Shown here in pieces: positions 20,584 to 29,101 of a stretch of 64,000 bases of DNA. The notes beneath the pieces were generated by a model, which was not told where the DNA came from, did not search any database, and worked only from the letters and a program-made list of their open reading frames with translations. How positions within the stretch are numbered: the first letter of the stretch is position 1; every line of letters starts with the position of its first letter. The DNA is taken from the NCBI RefSeq assembly GCF_000012985.1, contig NC_007645.1, positions 2,386,501 to 2,450,500 of the forward strand. The letters are read 5' to 3'. The translations under genes were made by a program, and so were the position numbers. Origin of the DNA: Hahella chejuensis KCTC 2396 (GTDB lineage Bacteria > Pseudomonadota > Gammaproteobacteria > Pseudomonadales > Oleiphilaceae).

Positions 20584-21492
20584 TCAGACTACGGTCACTT
20601 CTCTCAGTATTTGGGTGGTTAACGGATAATGCTCCGCACGGCTTGAGCCCCCGAGTCGGTGTTCGACGACGGCCGGCAGGACAGTCTGGACATCGTCGGG
20701 CAGCACATGTTGTCGGCCTTCCAGTAATGCCCAGCCTTTAGCGGCCCGCAATAGTGCGATAGCTCCACGCGGCGATATGCCGTCTTTAAAGCCGCTGTGG
20801 CTGCGAGTGTAGGCGATGATGCGCTGTATATAGTCTATGAGCGGGTCAGTGGCTCGCACTTCCAATACTTTCGCTTGCAGATCCGCCAGTACGTCTGGCG
20901 GCATAACAGGCTGTAACTTGCTCAGCAGCGAGCGGCGATCACTGCCTTTTAGCAGTTCGCGCTCGGCTTCCGGCGGTGGATAGCCGAGGTGAATGCGCAT
21001 GAAGAAGCGGTCCATTTGCGACTCTGGCAGCAAAAAGGTGCCGGACTGGTCGGATGGGTTCTGAGTCGCAATGACGAAGAATGGCTTCGGAAGCGTGTAA
21101 GTGGTTCCTTCAACGCTGATCTGGCGTTCTTCCATGGCTTCCAGCAAGGCGCTCTGAGCCTTGGGCGTGGCGCGATTGATTTCGTCGGCCAGCACCAGCT
21201 GTGCGAACAGGGGGCCTTTGTGAAAAGTGAACTCACTTTTATTTTTATCGAAAAGGTTAATCCCAATCAGGTCTGAAGGCAGCAGATCGCTGGTGAACTG
21301 CACCCGGTTGTAACTCAGGCCCAGGGTTTGCGCCATGGCGTGGGAAAGGGTGGTTTTGCCCATGCCGGGCAGATCTTCTATCAGCAGGTGCCCTTGGCAG
21401 AGGAGGGAGGTGAGTGCGAGCCTGATCTGATGCTCTTTGCCTAAAACTACTTTGCCAATCTGTGCGACGGCCTGTCTGACGGTTTCTGTCAT
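20584..21492 (-). CDS. MoxR-family AAA+ ATPase
   Basis: A 302-residue AAA+ protein with Walker A in EDLPGMGKTTLSHAMA, Walker B LVLADEINRATPKAQSALLEAMEE and sensor/arginine-finger region LPESQMDRFFMRI. MoxR ATPases act as chaperones, usually beside DUF58 and von Willebrand A domain genes that form a membrane-associated complex. Here no DUF58, vWA or transglutaminase gene is adjacent: trxB lies downstream and aguB upstream. A ~180-base gap separates it from trxB. Its client is therefore unknown. Confidence 0.9.
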   Translation of the reverse strand: MTETVRQAVAQIGKVVLGKEHQIRLALTSLLCQGHLLIEDLPGMGKTTLSHAMAQTLGLSYNRVQFTSDLLPSDLIGINLFDKNKSEFTFHKGPLFAQLVLADEINRATPKAQSALLEAMEERQISVEGTTYTLPKPFFVIATQNPSDQSGTFLLPESQMDRFFMRIHLGYPPPEAERELLKGSDRRSLLSKLQPVMPPDVLADLQAKVLEVRATDPLIDYIQRIIAYTRSHSGFKDGISPRGAIALLRAAKGWALLEGRQHVLPDDVQTVLPAVVEHRLGGSSRAEHYPLTTQILREVTVV

Positions 21493-21624
21493 GATTCGTC
21501 CAATCAGTGATTAACGGTCATCAGTCGGCTGCGCGCCGCGCTGATTGTATGAGAATTATAGTCGCCCCAGGATAATTTGGGCGCTAAATAGAGAAGCGGA
21601 CGTGAAGTCCGCTTCTGGCTCCAA

Positions 21625-22527
21625 CTAGTCGATATAACGACGAGTCAGGTTTTGGTAGGCGTCTACTCTACGGTCGCGCAGATAAGGCCAGATGCGGCGG
21701 ACGTCATCCGTGCGCTGCAGGTCAATCTCGGCGGCGATAACCTGCACGCTGGAGTCGTCGGCCTGCCGCAGGATTTCGCCCTGCTGTCCGGCGATAAAGC
21801 TGTTGCCCCAAAACAAACTGCCGGGAGATTGTTGCGAAGGATCGGGTTCTTGACCAACGCGGTTAGCGACGATAACCGGCAACCCGTTGGCTACGGCGTG
21901 AGCTCGCTGGATGGTAATCCAGGCATCCAGCTGGCGTTTGTGTTCGGCTTGATCGTCACGTACGTCCCAACCGATAGCGGTGGGGTAGATCAGTATGTCC
22001 GCGCCAGCCAGCGCCATCAATCTCGCCGCTTCTGGATACCACTGATCCCAGCACACCAGCACGCCCAGTTTGCCGACAGAGGTCTGGATTGGTTTGAAAC
22101 CCGCCTCAGTATCGGCGTCGCCAGGGGTGAAGTAAAACTTCTCATAAAAGCCGGGGTCGTCGGGAATGTGCATTTTGCGGTATTTGCCGACCAGTGAGCC
22201 GTCTTTTTCCAGTACGACTGCCGTATTGTGATATAGGCCAGGCGCGCGTTTCTCAAACAGGGACCCGACGATCACCACATTGTGTTTGCGTGCGCACTCG
22301 GACAGAAATTCGGTGGTCGGGCCGGGAATCGGCTCCGCCAAATTGAATACGTCGACGTCTTCCGTCTGACAGAAGTACAGGGTGGCGTGCAGTTCCTGTA
22401 ACACGATCAGTTCGGCGCCTTGCGCCGCAGCCTGAGCGATAAGCTCCGCCGTCAGGGCAAGACTTTTTTCTTTCTCAGGAAAGCTCTGCTGCTGGAGGGC
22501 CGCCACCTGTAAGGTGGTTTTTTTCAT
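21625..22527 (-). CDS. aguB: N-carbamoylputrescine amidase AguB
   Basis: A 300-residue nitrilase-superfamily enzyme converting N-carbamoylputrescine to putrescine, CO2 and ammonia. The Glu-Lys-Cys triad is visible: Glu in VLQELHATLYFC, Lys in YRKMHIPDDPGFYEKFYFTPGD, Cys in LGVLVCWDQWYPEAARL. The start ATG overlaps the aguA stop by one base (TGATG), indicating translational coupling. Together the two genes convert agmatine to putrescine. Confidence 0.95.
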   Translation of the reverse strand: MKKTTLQVAALQQQSFPEKEKSLALTAELIAQAAAQGAELIVLQELHATLYFCQTEDVDVFNLAEPIPGPTTEFLSECARKHNVVIVGSLFEKRAPGLYHNTAVVLEKDGSLVGKYRKMHIPDDPGFYEKFYFTPGDADTEAGFKPIQTSVGKLGVLVCWDQWYPEAARLMALAGADILIYPTAIGWDVRDDQAEHKRQLDAWITIQRAHAVANGLPVIVANRVGQEPDPSQQSPGSLFWGNSFIAGQQGEILRQADDSSVQVIAAEIDLQRTDDVRRIWPYLRDRRVDAYQNLTRRYID

Positions 22528-23561
22528 CAGATTACCCCCTCTGGTAATTGCATGGTGACACAGTGGAGGCTTCCATGCTGTTCAATCAGACTGCGACAGT
22601 CAATGGCTTCAATGTTTCGATCAGGAAAGCATGATTGAATGGCGTCCAGCGCCGCCTGATCTTCGGGGACTCCATACACAGGGACCAGCACAGCTTCGTT
22701 GATGATCAGAAAGTTGGCGTAGGTTGCTGGCAGGCGCTGGCCGTCTTCATCATAGGCGGCGCTCGCCATTGGCAGTGGAACCAGTTTGTAAGGGGCTCCG
22801 TCCGCATCCACGAATGACTGCAATTGTTTTTCCATCGCCGACAATTCTGCGTAGTGCTCATCTTCTGTATCCAGGCACTGTACGTAGCAAATAGTGCGTT
22901 CATCGCAGAAGCGGGCGAGCGTATCAATATGGCTGTCGGTATCGTCTCCAGCCAAATAGCCGTGATCCAGCCACAAAGTTCGTTTGACGCCCAAATGCTC
23001 CGCCATAACGGCTTCCACTTTTTCTTTAGTGGCGTCTGGATTGCGCGTTGGCGTCAACAAGCAGGCGGAGGTGGTCAGCAGCGTTCCGCGCCCATCCGTC
23101 TCAATCGAGCCGCCTTCCAGAATATAGGGGATATGGCGTAAGGCGGCGCCGTCAAACGCGCCCAACTCGTAAAGCGTAGCGGTTATCTGGTCGTCTTTTT
23201 CGGAATCAAACTTTCCACCCCAGGCGTTGAAGTGGAAATCCAGCAGCACCGGCTCTTCATTGTCGTAAATGGTGATGGGCCCGTGGTCCCTGCTCCAGGT
23301 GTCGTTTGACGGGGCGCAGAACAGCGCCACTTTTTCAGGAGGCACGCCGTTTTCGTGCAATGCGTCGGCGATCGCCTCCAGGCGCGGAAACGACTGACAG
23401 TTAATGACCAGATTCTGGTATTTGCATACCGCTATGGCGATTTCCAAAAAAGTTCTGTCAACCTCTTCCAGGCGGTCGGCCCAGTCGGTTTGCTCATGAG
23501 GCCAAGTCAGCAGAACGGCGCACTGCGGCGCCCATTCAGGAGGCAGGACAATAGTGCTCAC
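22527..23561 (-). CDS. aguA: Agmatine deiminase AguA
   Basis: A 344-residue guanidino-group-modifying enzyme hydrolysing agmatine to N-carbamoylputrescine and ammonia. Conserved active-site blocks are present: TWSRDHGPITIYD, LEGGSIETDGRGTLLTT, the catalytic histidine in DDTDSHIDTLARF and the catalytic cysteine near the C-terminus in GSLHCVTMQLPEG. It is the first gene of a two-gene aguA-aguB operon. Bacterial agmatine deiminases are about 340-370 residues, so it appears complete. Confidence 0.95.
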   Translation of the reverse strand: MSTIVLPPEWAPQCAVLLTWPHEQTDWADRLEEVDRTFLEIAIAVCKYQNLVINCQSFPRLEAIADALHENGVPPEKVALFCAPSNDTWSRDHGPITIYDNEEPVLLDFHFNAWGGKFDSEKDDQITATLYELGAFDGAALRHIPYILEGGSIETDGRGTLLTTSACLLTPTRNPDATKEKVEAVMAEHLGVKRTLWLDHGYLAGDDTDSHIDTLARFCDERTICYVQCLDTEDEHYAELSAMEKQLQSFVDADGAPYKLVPLPMASAAYDEDGQRLPATYANFLIINEAVLVPVYGVPEDQAALDAIQSCFPDRNIEAIDCRSLIEQHGSLHCVTMQLPEGVI

Positions 23562-23599
23562 TGGTTAATCCATCGTAAACAGTTTAAGGGGCGAGTAGT

Positions 23600-23893
23600 T
23601 TACGGTTTGACAGGCTTAAGTACAGTATGAATTACGCGATCGCCCTCAAAATATACGGAATAGCTTCCGTACTCCCATATTGTGATTGGCGGGTCTCCGA
23701 CCGGGCCTTTGACATGAGAGGGGCTGCCGTAGCGTTTTTCCACTGAACTCATGGTTTGGCCTGTGCGTGGCGTATCCATGCCGGCGTTTGATGAGCCTTG
23801 TTGCATGACGGGGGTGACTAGCTCATCGGCGGTGGCCAACGGCGCCAGACTGATTAAAGCGACAGCGAATAACTTATTCCAAGAATTTAGCAT
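23600..23893 (-). CDS. Small secreted hypothetical protein
   Basis: A 97-residue protein with a signal peptide (NKLFAVALISLAPLATAD). The mature part contains MSSVEKRYGSPSHVKGPVGDPPITIWEY followed by SYSVYFEGDRVIHTVLK, a pattern common in small periplasmic gammaproteobacterial proteins that resemble BamE/SmpA-like folds. I do not recognise a named function. It ends 38 bases before the aguA start codon region on the same strand, so read-through into aguA is possible. Confidence 0.75.
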   Translation of the reverse strand: MLNSWNKLFAVALISLAPLATADELVTPVMQQGSSNAGMDTPRTGQTMSSVEKRYGSPSHVKGPVGDPPITIWEYGSYSVYFEGDRVIHTVLKPVKP

Positions 23894-24025
23894 CGACTTA
23901 TTCCTAAATTCGTTTCTTTAACATACTAGTCTAGCTGTATTTAGCTGATTAGACACTTAAAATTTCATACGCAAGTCTTTGTCATTAATTGAATAACGCT
24001 CTTGGATTTGCGTAGCGTCACTATC

Positions 24026-24637
24026 TTATTCCAGTTGGCGCCTGCGTTGCTGTTGCTGGGTTCTCAGAATGTGTCTTGCAATGATTTGTCGCTGCGATTC
24101 GCTGAAATTAATGAAATTGACTCGCGTAATAAAACCGTCTCCGTTTTCCTGCTCGTAGCTCAGGGCGTGCTCAGGATGCTCTTTGACGGACTCTGAGCTG
24201 ACCACTTCGGCTTCGGTGAGAATGGATATGTAACTTGGCACCAGCGTCGCCTTCAGAATCAGCTGCAGGCCCGTGCGTTCTTGTTGGGCGCTGACAAAAG
24301 CCATACCGCCCTCGCTCAGGTCGATGAACTGAAGTCTATCCTCGTTGACGTCTGTCTCCACCAGCGCGAGCGTGCGGGCGATCAAGTCGACTTTTTTGTT
24401 GAACACCTTCAGCAGCGCCGCCAGAGAGCGGTCCTTTTCCGCAACATGGCTCATCAGCTTGGCGGTCTCCAGGTCCAGGCTTTGTAACTCATTCAGCATC
24501 TCGAAATAGACCGGGTGTCGATAGAATTCCGCCATTGCGTGATTGCTTGCAGTGCGTTCCTGATACTCAACCAAAGCCTGGTCATGAATTCGGTAATAAT
24601 CCCTCCGGTTATCTGATGTGACGTCTGGATCGGACAT
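24026..24637 (-). CDS. PilZ-domain (c-di-GMP-binding) protein
   Basis: A 203-residue cytoplasmic protein. The PilZ signature is split: the arginine-rich RRDYYRIHDQALVEY sits near the N-terminus (~11-25), and IDLSEGGMAFVSAQ (D/N-x-S-x-x-G, ~105) lies after a helical insert of ~80 residues. The fold continues to ~185 and the C-terminus is basic (QQQQRRRQLE). PilZ domains bind cyclic di-GMP; the output of this one is not apparent. It is divergent from lolC. The long helical insert between the RxxxR and DxSxxG motifs is less usual than the compact domain. Confidence 0.82.
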   Translation of the reverse strand: MSDPDVTSDNRRDYYRIHDQALVEYQERTASNHAMAEFYRHPVYFEMLNELQSLDLETAKLMSHVAEKDRSLAALLKVFNKKVDLIARTLALVETDVNEDRLQFIDLSEGGMAFVSAQQERTGLQLILKATLVPSYISILTEAEVVSSESVKEHPEHALSYEQENGDGFITRVNFINFSESQRQIIARHILRTQQQQRRRQLE

Positions 24638-24813
24638 ATTAATAAACCGTAGTAGTGAAACACTTATTAATAGATTATAGTTTTACGCCGCTTAATTTGG
24701 GCTAATTAACTTATCCGCTTAAGCGGCCAGTCGGAAGCTCCCATCCGATCACACTTTCAGGCGGCGATTTAAGCCCGCCAACAAGCCAACAATTAATACC
24801 AGGTGCTCTGTGG

Positions 24814-26055
24814 ATGTATAAACCCTTATCTCTATTTATAGGCTTGCGCTACACCTCGGCGAAGCGAGATAACCACTTTATTTCTTTTATCTCCTTAACG
24901 TCCATGATTGGGTTGATTCTTGGGGTGCTGGTGTTGATCACGGTCATGTCCGTCATGAATGGCTTTGATCGGGAGTTGCGGCAGCGAATATTGGGAATGG
25001 TTCCGCACGCCGTGATTAAAAGCCATGACCCTATGGGCAGTTGGCGGGAAGTCAAAGAGTTTGCTTTGCAGCATCCACAAGTGGAGGGCGTTGCGCCATT
25101 CGTCTATGCGCAGGGCATGGCGACAGCGGCGGGAAATGTACACGGCATCATGATTAACGGTATTGATCCTGAAGCGGAGAAGGGCGTTTCCATTGTTCAG
25201 AACCATCTAATCTCCGGCAGTCTGGATGATTTGAAACCGGGGGAGTTTGGTATTGTTCTTGGCGATATATTGGCTAGCTACATGCGCGCCAGAGTAGGGG
25301 ACAAAATTACGGTTATCTTACCTGAAGCTTCGGTAACCCCTGCGGGCGTATTCCCCAGAATGAAGCGATTTACGGTGAAAGGGATATTCAGTGTGGGGGC
25401 TGAATTAGACAGTACGCTGGCGATTATCAATATTGAAGATGCAGCCAGGATAAAGCGCCTGGGGGATTCTGTAGAGGGCGTGCGCCTTAAGCTGACGAAT
25501 TTGTTTGATGCTTCAAAAGTGTCCCGGACAATTGTGGCGGAATTAGGCAGCGGGTATTACGCCAGCGACTGGACGCGGACCCACGGTAATTTGTTTCAAG
25601 CTATCCAGATGGAAAAGACTATGGTTGGATTGCTGTTGATGTTCATCGTTGCGGTGGCGGCGTTTAACATTGTTTCCACCCTGGTAATGGTTGTCACGGA
25701 CAAGAAAGCGGATATAGCGATACTGCGCACGATGGGCGCGACCCCCGGCAATATTTTGCGCATTTTTATGGTTCAAGGCTTGTTTATAGGGGTTGTGGGG
25801 ACCGCTTTGGGCGTTCTGCTGGGTTGTCTGCTGGCGGTTAATATCAGTGATATGATCGCTTGGTTTGAGAAGGCGGCGGGTATTCAGTTACTGAGCTCCG
25901 ATGTGTATTTCATCAGTTACCTCCCCTCCGATTTGCAGTGGGGGGATGTCGCGTTGATTAGCGCGGTTACTCTGACTATCAGCTTTGTTGCGACTATGTA
26001 TCCCGCATGGCGCGCGTCCAAAATCGAGCCGGCGGAGGCGTTGAGATATGAGTAG
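24814..26055 (+). CDS. lolC: Lipoprotein-releasing ABC transporter permease (LolC/E family)
   Basis: A 413-residue inner-membrane permease that, with LolD, releases lipoproteins from the inner membrane for transfer to LolA. One N-terminal membrane segment (~25-48) precedes a ~200-residue periplasmic domain, followed by three C-terminal segments (~270-300, 315-345, 375-400). The N-terminal block ISFISLTSMIGLILGVLVLITVMSVMNGFDRELR and the C-terminal PAWRASKIEPAEALRYE are family hallmarks. lolD overlaps its 3' end by eight bases. Only one permease is encoded before a terminator; classical systems have lolC-lolD-lolE. It may therefore act as a homodimer (LolF-type) or pair with a distant LolE. 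Confidence 0.93.
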   Translation: MYKPLSLFIGLRYTSAKRDNHFISFISLTSMIGLILGVLVLITVMSVMNGFDRELRQRILGMVPHAVIKSHDPMGSWREVKEFALQHPQVEGVAPFVYAQGMATAAGNVHGIMINGIDPEAEKGVSIVQNHLISGSLDDLKPGEFGIVLGDILASYMRARVGDKITVILPEASVTPAGVFPRMKRFTVKGIFSVGAELDSTLAIINIEDAARIKRLGDSVEGVRLKLTNLFDASKVSRTIVAELGSGYYASDWTRTHGNLFQAIQMEKTMVGLLLMFIVAVAAFNIVSTLVMVVTDKKADIAILRTMGATPGNILRIFMVQGLFIGVVGTALGVLLGCLLAVNISDMIAWFEKAAGIQLLSSDVYFISYLPSDLQWGDVALISAVTLTISFVATMYPAWRASKIEPAEALRYE

Positions 26056-26743
26056 TCCAGTATTGAAATGCCAATCTGTGCATAAGGTGTATGTACAGGG
26101 AAAAGAGTCTATTGAAGTTCTGCGTGGCGTTAATATTGCGCTTTACCCAGAGCAGACCGTCGCCATTGTTGGCGCATCCGGCTCAGGGAAATCCACGTTG
26201 CTGAATATTATGGGCGCTTTGGATCATCCAAGTTCAGGCTCTATCAGCATCTCCGGGCAAGATGTGAGCGATATGGATGAAAAAGCCAAGGCCAGGCTGC
26301 GCAACGCTCATGTCGGTTTTGTCTATCAGTTCCATCATCTTTTACCTGAGTTTAGCGCGCTGGAAAACGTCTGTATGCCTTTGCTATTGAGAGGCGTTGC
26401 AGTCAAGGAAGCTAAAAAGGAAGCGGAATATTGGCTGGGGCGTGTGGGTTTGTCGCACCGGCTCAAGCATCGCCCTGGGCAGTTGTCTGGTGGTGAGCGC
26501 CAACGTGTGGCGATAGCTCGCGCGCTTTCTCCCAGGCCGTCTTGTGTTTTGATGGACGAGCCTACCGGTAACCTGGACCCGGAGACCGCAGAATCTGTGC
26601 AGGCGCTGTTATGGGATCTGGTTCGTCAGAATCAGACCTCGTTTGTGTTGGTGACCCATGATTACAGATTGGCGGCGCGCATGGATGAGCAATACTCTTT
26701 AGAAGAAGGCGTATTGGCGAAAGTGGCGCCCAACTCTTTGTAA
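26048..26743 (+). CDS. lolD: Lipoprotein-releasing ABC transporter ATPase LolD
   Basis: A 231-residue ATP-binding subunit powering lipoprotein release. Walker A GASGSGKSTLLNIMG, ABC signature LSGGERQRVAIARAL and Walker B VLMDEPTGNLDPE are intact, and the LolD/MacB-type block GFVYQFHHLLPEFSALENV is present. The start overlaps lolC by eight bases. A strong terminator follows at ~35 bases, so the operon ends here. Confidence 0.95.
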   Translation: MSSPVLKCQSVHKVYVQGKESIEVLRGVNIALYPEQTVAIVGASGSGKSTLLNIMGALDHPSSGSISISGQDVSDMDEKAKARLRNAHVGFVYQFHHLLPEFSALENVCMPLLLRGVAVKEAKKEAEYWLGRVGLSHRLKHRPGQLSGGERQRVAIARALSPRPSCVLMDEPTGNLDPETAESVQALLWDLVRQNQTSFVLVTHDYRLAARMDEQYSLEEGVLAKVAPNSL

Positions 26744-26776
26744 AATAACCATTGCGGCGCATGTCGTCGCGGAAAT

Positions 26777-26812
26777 AAAAAAGGCGGACCCGGATAGGGA
26801 ACCGCCTTTTTT
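26777..26812. terminator. Bidirectional terminator between lolD and tal
   Basis: AAAAAAGGCGG / CCGCCTTTTTT stem with a ~14-base loop, A run on one side and T run on the other. It lies between convergent genes and can serve both. Confidence 0.9.
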
Positions 26813-26842
26813 ATTAAGGAAACCCCGAAAGTTTTACAGGGA

Positions 26843-27802
26843 TTAGCCCATCTTTTTGAGCAGCATTTGCTCTAACTTAACTTGATCCTCGGCGAACTTA
26901 CGAATGCCTTCGGCCAGTTTTTCCGTCGCCATGGCGTCTTCGTTCATGCCCCAGCGGAAAGCGGCTTCAGTAAGAGGCGCGTCGCGTTCTGCACTGGGCT
27001 GCTCGGAGGATAGAGCGCGAGTCAATTCGCCGGAGTCTGCTTCCAGATCGTTCAACAGCTCGGGGCTGATAGTCAATTTATCGCAGCCTGACAGGGCTTC
27101 AATTTGTCCGGCATGGCGGAAGCTGGCGCCCATTACGATAGTGTTATAGCCGCGTGACTTGTAGAACTCGTAGATTGACTTGACTGACTTCACGCCCGGA
27201 TCTTCGTCGACGGAAATCTCATCTTTGTTCCACTTGGCCTTGTACCAGTCATAGATACGCCCAACAAATGGCGAAATAAGAAATACGCCGGCTTCAGCGC
27301 AAGCTACGGCTTGCGTGAAGGAAAACAGCAGCGTCAGGTTGCAGCGAATGCCTTGCTTTTCCAGCACCTCTGCGGCGCGAATACCTTCCCAGGTAGAAGC
27401 GATTTTAATCAGAATGCGGTCTTTGCCAACGCCCACGTCACTGTAAAGCTTGATCAGCTGCTTGGCTTTGTCGATGGTGGCGTTGGTATCAAAAGATAAG
27501 CGAGCGTCCACTTCGGTAGAAATATATCCCGATATGACTTTAGAGATTTCTTTGCCGATGGAAACTGACAGATAGTCGATAGCGTGGGCCACGGCTTCCT
27601 GAGGTGCGGACGCTTGTTGCTTGCCATAGTTAAGTGCGTCGTTGACCAGGCTTTCATAGACGGGTAGAGACGCAGCCTTCAGCAGCAATGAAGGGTTGGT
27701 GGTTGCGTCGTCAGGTTTGTGCTTTTTGATTGCTTCGATATCGCCTGTGTCGGCGACAACGGAAGTCATTTGGCGTAATTGCTCGAGCTTGCTTAAAGCC
27801 AT
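26843..27802 (-). CDS. tal: Transaldolase
   Basis: A 319-residue pentose-phosphate enzyme, close in length to E. coli TalB (317). The Schiff-base lysine is in [19 protein letters not shown] (~132), and the signature [14 protein letters not shown] is near the N-terminus. The block [30 protein letters not shown] is also diagnostic. Dus A follows upstream on the same strand with only 27 bases between, so dusA-tal co-transcription is likely. Confidence 0.96.
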   Translation of the reverse strand: MALSKLEQLRQMTSVVADTGDIEAIKKHKPDDATTNPSLLLKAASLPVYESLVNDALNYGKQQASAPQEAVAHAIDYLSVSIGKEISKVISGYISTEVDARLSFDTNATIDKAKQLIKLYSDVGVGKDRILIKIASTWEGIRAAEVLEKQGIRCNLTLLFSFTQAVACAEAGVFLISPFVGRIYDWYKAKWNKDEISVDEDPGVKSVKSIYEFYKSRGYNTIVMGASFRHAGQIEALSGCDKLTISPELLNDLEADSGELTRALSSEQPSAERDAPLTEAAFRWGMNEDAMATEKLAEGIRKFAEDQVKLEQMLLKKMG

Positions 27803-27829
27803 TGTATTTTTATCCCTGGGTTGGTTCTT

Positions 27830-28879
27830 TCAGACCGCCTCGGAGGCGGTGTTCAGAGAGTTGGACTGTTTGTATGAAGATACTATATCTAAAGCGTCTC
27901 TAAAAACAGTCGGTGAGGCGGTGCGTTTGATGGCGTTTTCGCTTAAATATCTGCGAAACTGTTTCCCACCTTTTTGGCCATGAAACAACCCCAGCGCATG
28001 TCGCGCCATATGCCAGACCGCAACGCCGTTCTGATAGTTGCGTTCGATATACTCTAGAAACTGATAGCCGATATCCGTAGCGCTGAAGCTTGGCGGCGGA
28101 CAGTGAAACAGACGATGGTCCACGTCCGCCAGCATCCATGGTCTCTGGTAGGCTTCGCGTCCGATCATGACCCCGTCGACTTCCTGTAAGTGGCTTTCCG
28201 ATTCGTCCATGGTTTTTATGCCGCCATTGATAATGATCTCAAGTTCCGGAAAGGTTTGCTTGATCAAATAGGCGCGCGGATAAATCAGCGGCGGAATTTC
28301 CCGGTTCTCCTTCGGGCTGAGTCCTTTAAGGATCGCCTTGCGCGCATGAATGATAAAGGTGGAGCAGCCTGCTGCTTTGACGGTGCGGACAAAGTTCAGT
28401 AAGAACTCTTCAGAGTCCTGGTCATCAATGCCTATGCGGTGTTTGACCGTCACTGGGATGGAAACTGCCGAGCACATTGCGGCCACGCATTCCGCCACTC
28501 GCTCAGGATATCCCATCAGACAGGCGCCGATCATGTTGTTCTGTACGCGGTCGCTGGGGCAACCTACATTCAGGTTGATTTCATCATAGCCCCAGTCTTC
28601 GCAGATCTTGGCGCACTCCTTTAATTCATCAGGATTGCTGCCGCCAAGCTGGACGGCGATGGGGTGCTCTTCCGCATTGAAATCCAGAAAACGGTTGCGG
28701 TCCCCATGTATGATGGCGCCGGTGGTCACCATCTCGGTATATAAATAGGTATGTCTGGAAAGGAGACGGGCGAGGTAACGGTAATGCCGGTCTGTCCAAT
28801 CCATCATCGGGGCCACGGAAAAGCGGCGAAGTCCTGAAATGCCTGAATTTATTCGCTTAGTGCTTGATTTTGTTGACAT
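27830..28879 (-). CDS. dusA: tRNA-dihydrouridine synthase A
   Basis: A 349-residue FMN enzyme reducing U20/U20a in the tRNA D-loop. The N-terminal FSVAPMMDWTDRHYRYLARLLS is diagnostic of DusA, and the catalytic cysteine lies in INLNVGCPSDRVQNN (~105). The FMN-binding region INGGIKTMDES and the C-terminal HMARHALGLFHGQKGGKQFRRYL are intact. The 5' end of dusA is a documented insertion site for a family of tyrosine integrases. The integrase remnant immediately upstream fits that role, so the first codons and promoter may have been supplied by the inserted element. Confidence 0.95.
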   Translation of the reverse strand: MSTKSSTKRINSGISGLRRFSVAPMMDWTDRHYRYLARLLSRHTYLYTEMVTTGAIIHGDRNRFLDFNAEEHPIAVQLGGSNPDELKECAKICEDWGYDEINLNVGCPSDRVQNNMIGACLMGYPERVAECVAAMCSAVSIPVTVKHRIGIDDQDSEEFLLNFVRTVKAAGCSTFIIHARKAILKGLSPKENREIPPLIYPRAYLIKQTFPELEIIINGGIKTMDESESHLQEVDGVMIGREAYQRPWMLADVDHRLFHCPPPSFSATDIGYQFLEYIERNYQNGVAVWHMARHALGLFHGQKGGKQFRRYLSENAIKRTASPTVFRDALDIVSSYKQSNSLNTASEAV

Positions 28880-28887
28880 ACTGCGTT

Positions 28888-28931
28888 GTATAAAACTGTA
28901 CTTTCTTGTGCAAGATTAGGCGGTTTTATAC
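28888..28931. repeat. Inverted repeat upstream of dusA
   Basis: GTATAAAAC (28888-28896) and GTTTTATAC (28923-28931), a perfect 9-base inverted pair 26 bases apart, starting nine bases before the dusA start codon. It may be the recombination core or a dusA operator. Confidence 0.5.
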
Positions 28932-28934
28932 GAT

Positions 28935-29015
28935 TGGCGCACCACTGGGGTGCGCCATGATCCACTAAAAATGCACCATGGAATTTTAGGAAAGTGCACC
29001 AGCAATTGCGGTGCA
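28935..29015. repeat. TGCACC/GGTGCA motif cluster in dusA-integrase gap
   Basis: A perfect inverted repeat TGGCGCACC-ACTGG-GGTGCGCCA (28935-28957), a single TGCACC (28972-28977) and a second inverted pair TGCACC-N9-GGTGCA (28995-29015) whose centre is itself the palindrome GCAATTGC. Such clusters fit arm-type integrase sites or an operator; which one cannot be told from sequence. Confidence 0.5.
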
Positions 29016-29101
29016 AAATTCGTCCGGAAGGCAGTATAACATGGCAACCATCATCAAGCGTAAAGCCAAAGGCGGCAGTGCCCGCTATCGAGTGCAGATT
29101 A

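Noticed and set aside
28935-28957. GCAC-N7-GTGC, similar to an NtrC-binding consensus.
   Set aside because: No sigma54 promoter is visible nearby and the context is an integration site, so recombinase or operator sites are likelier.
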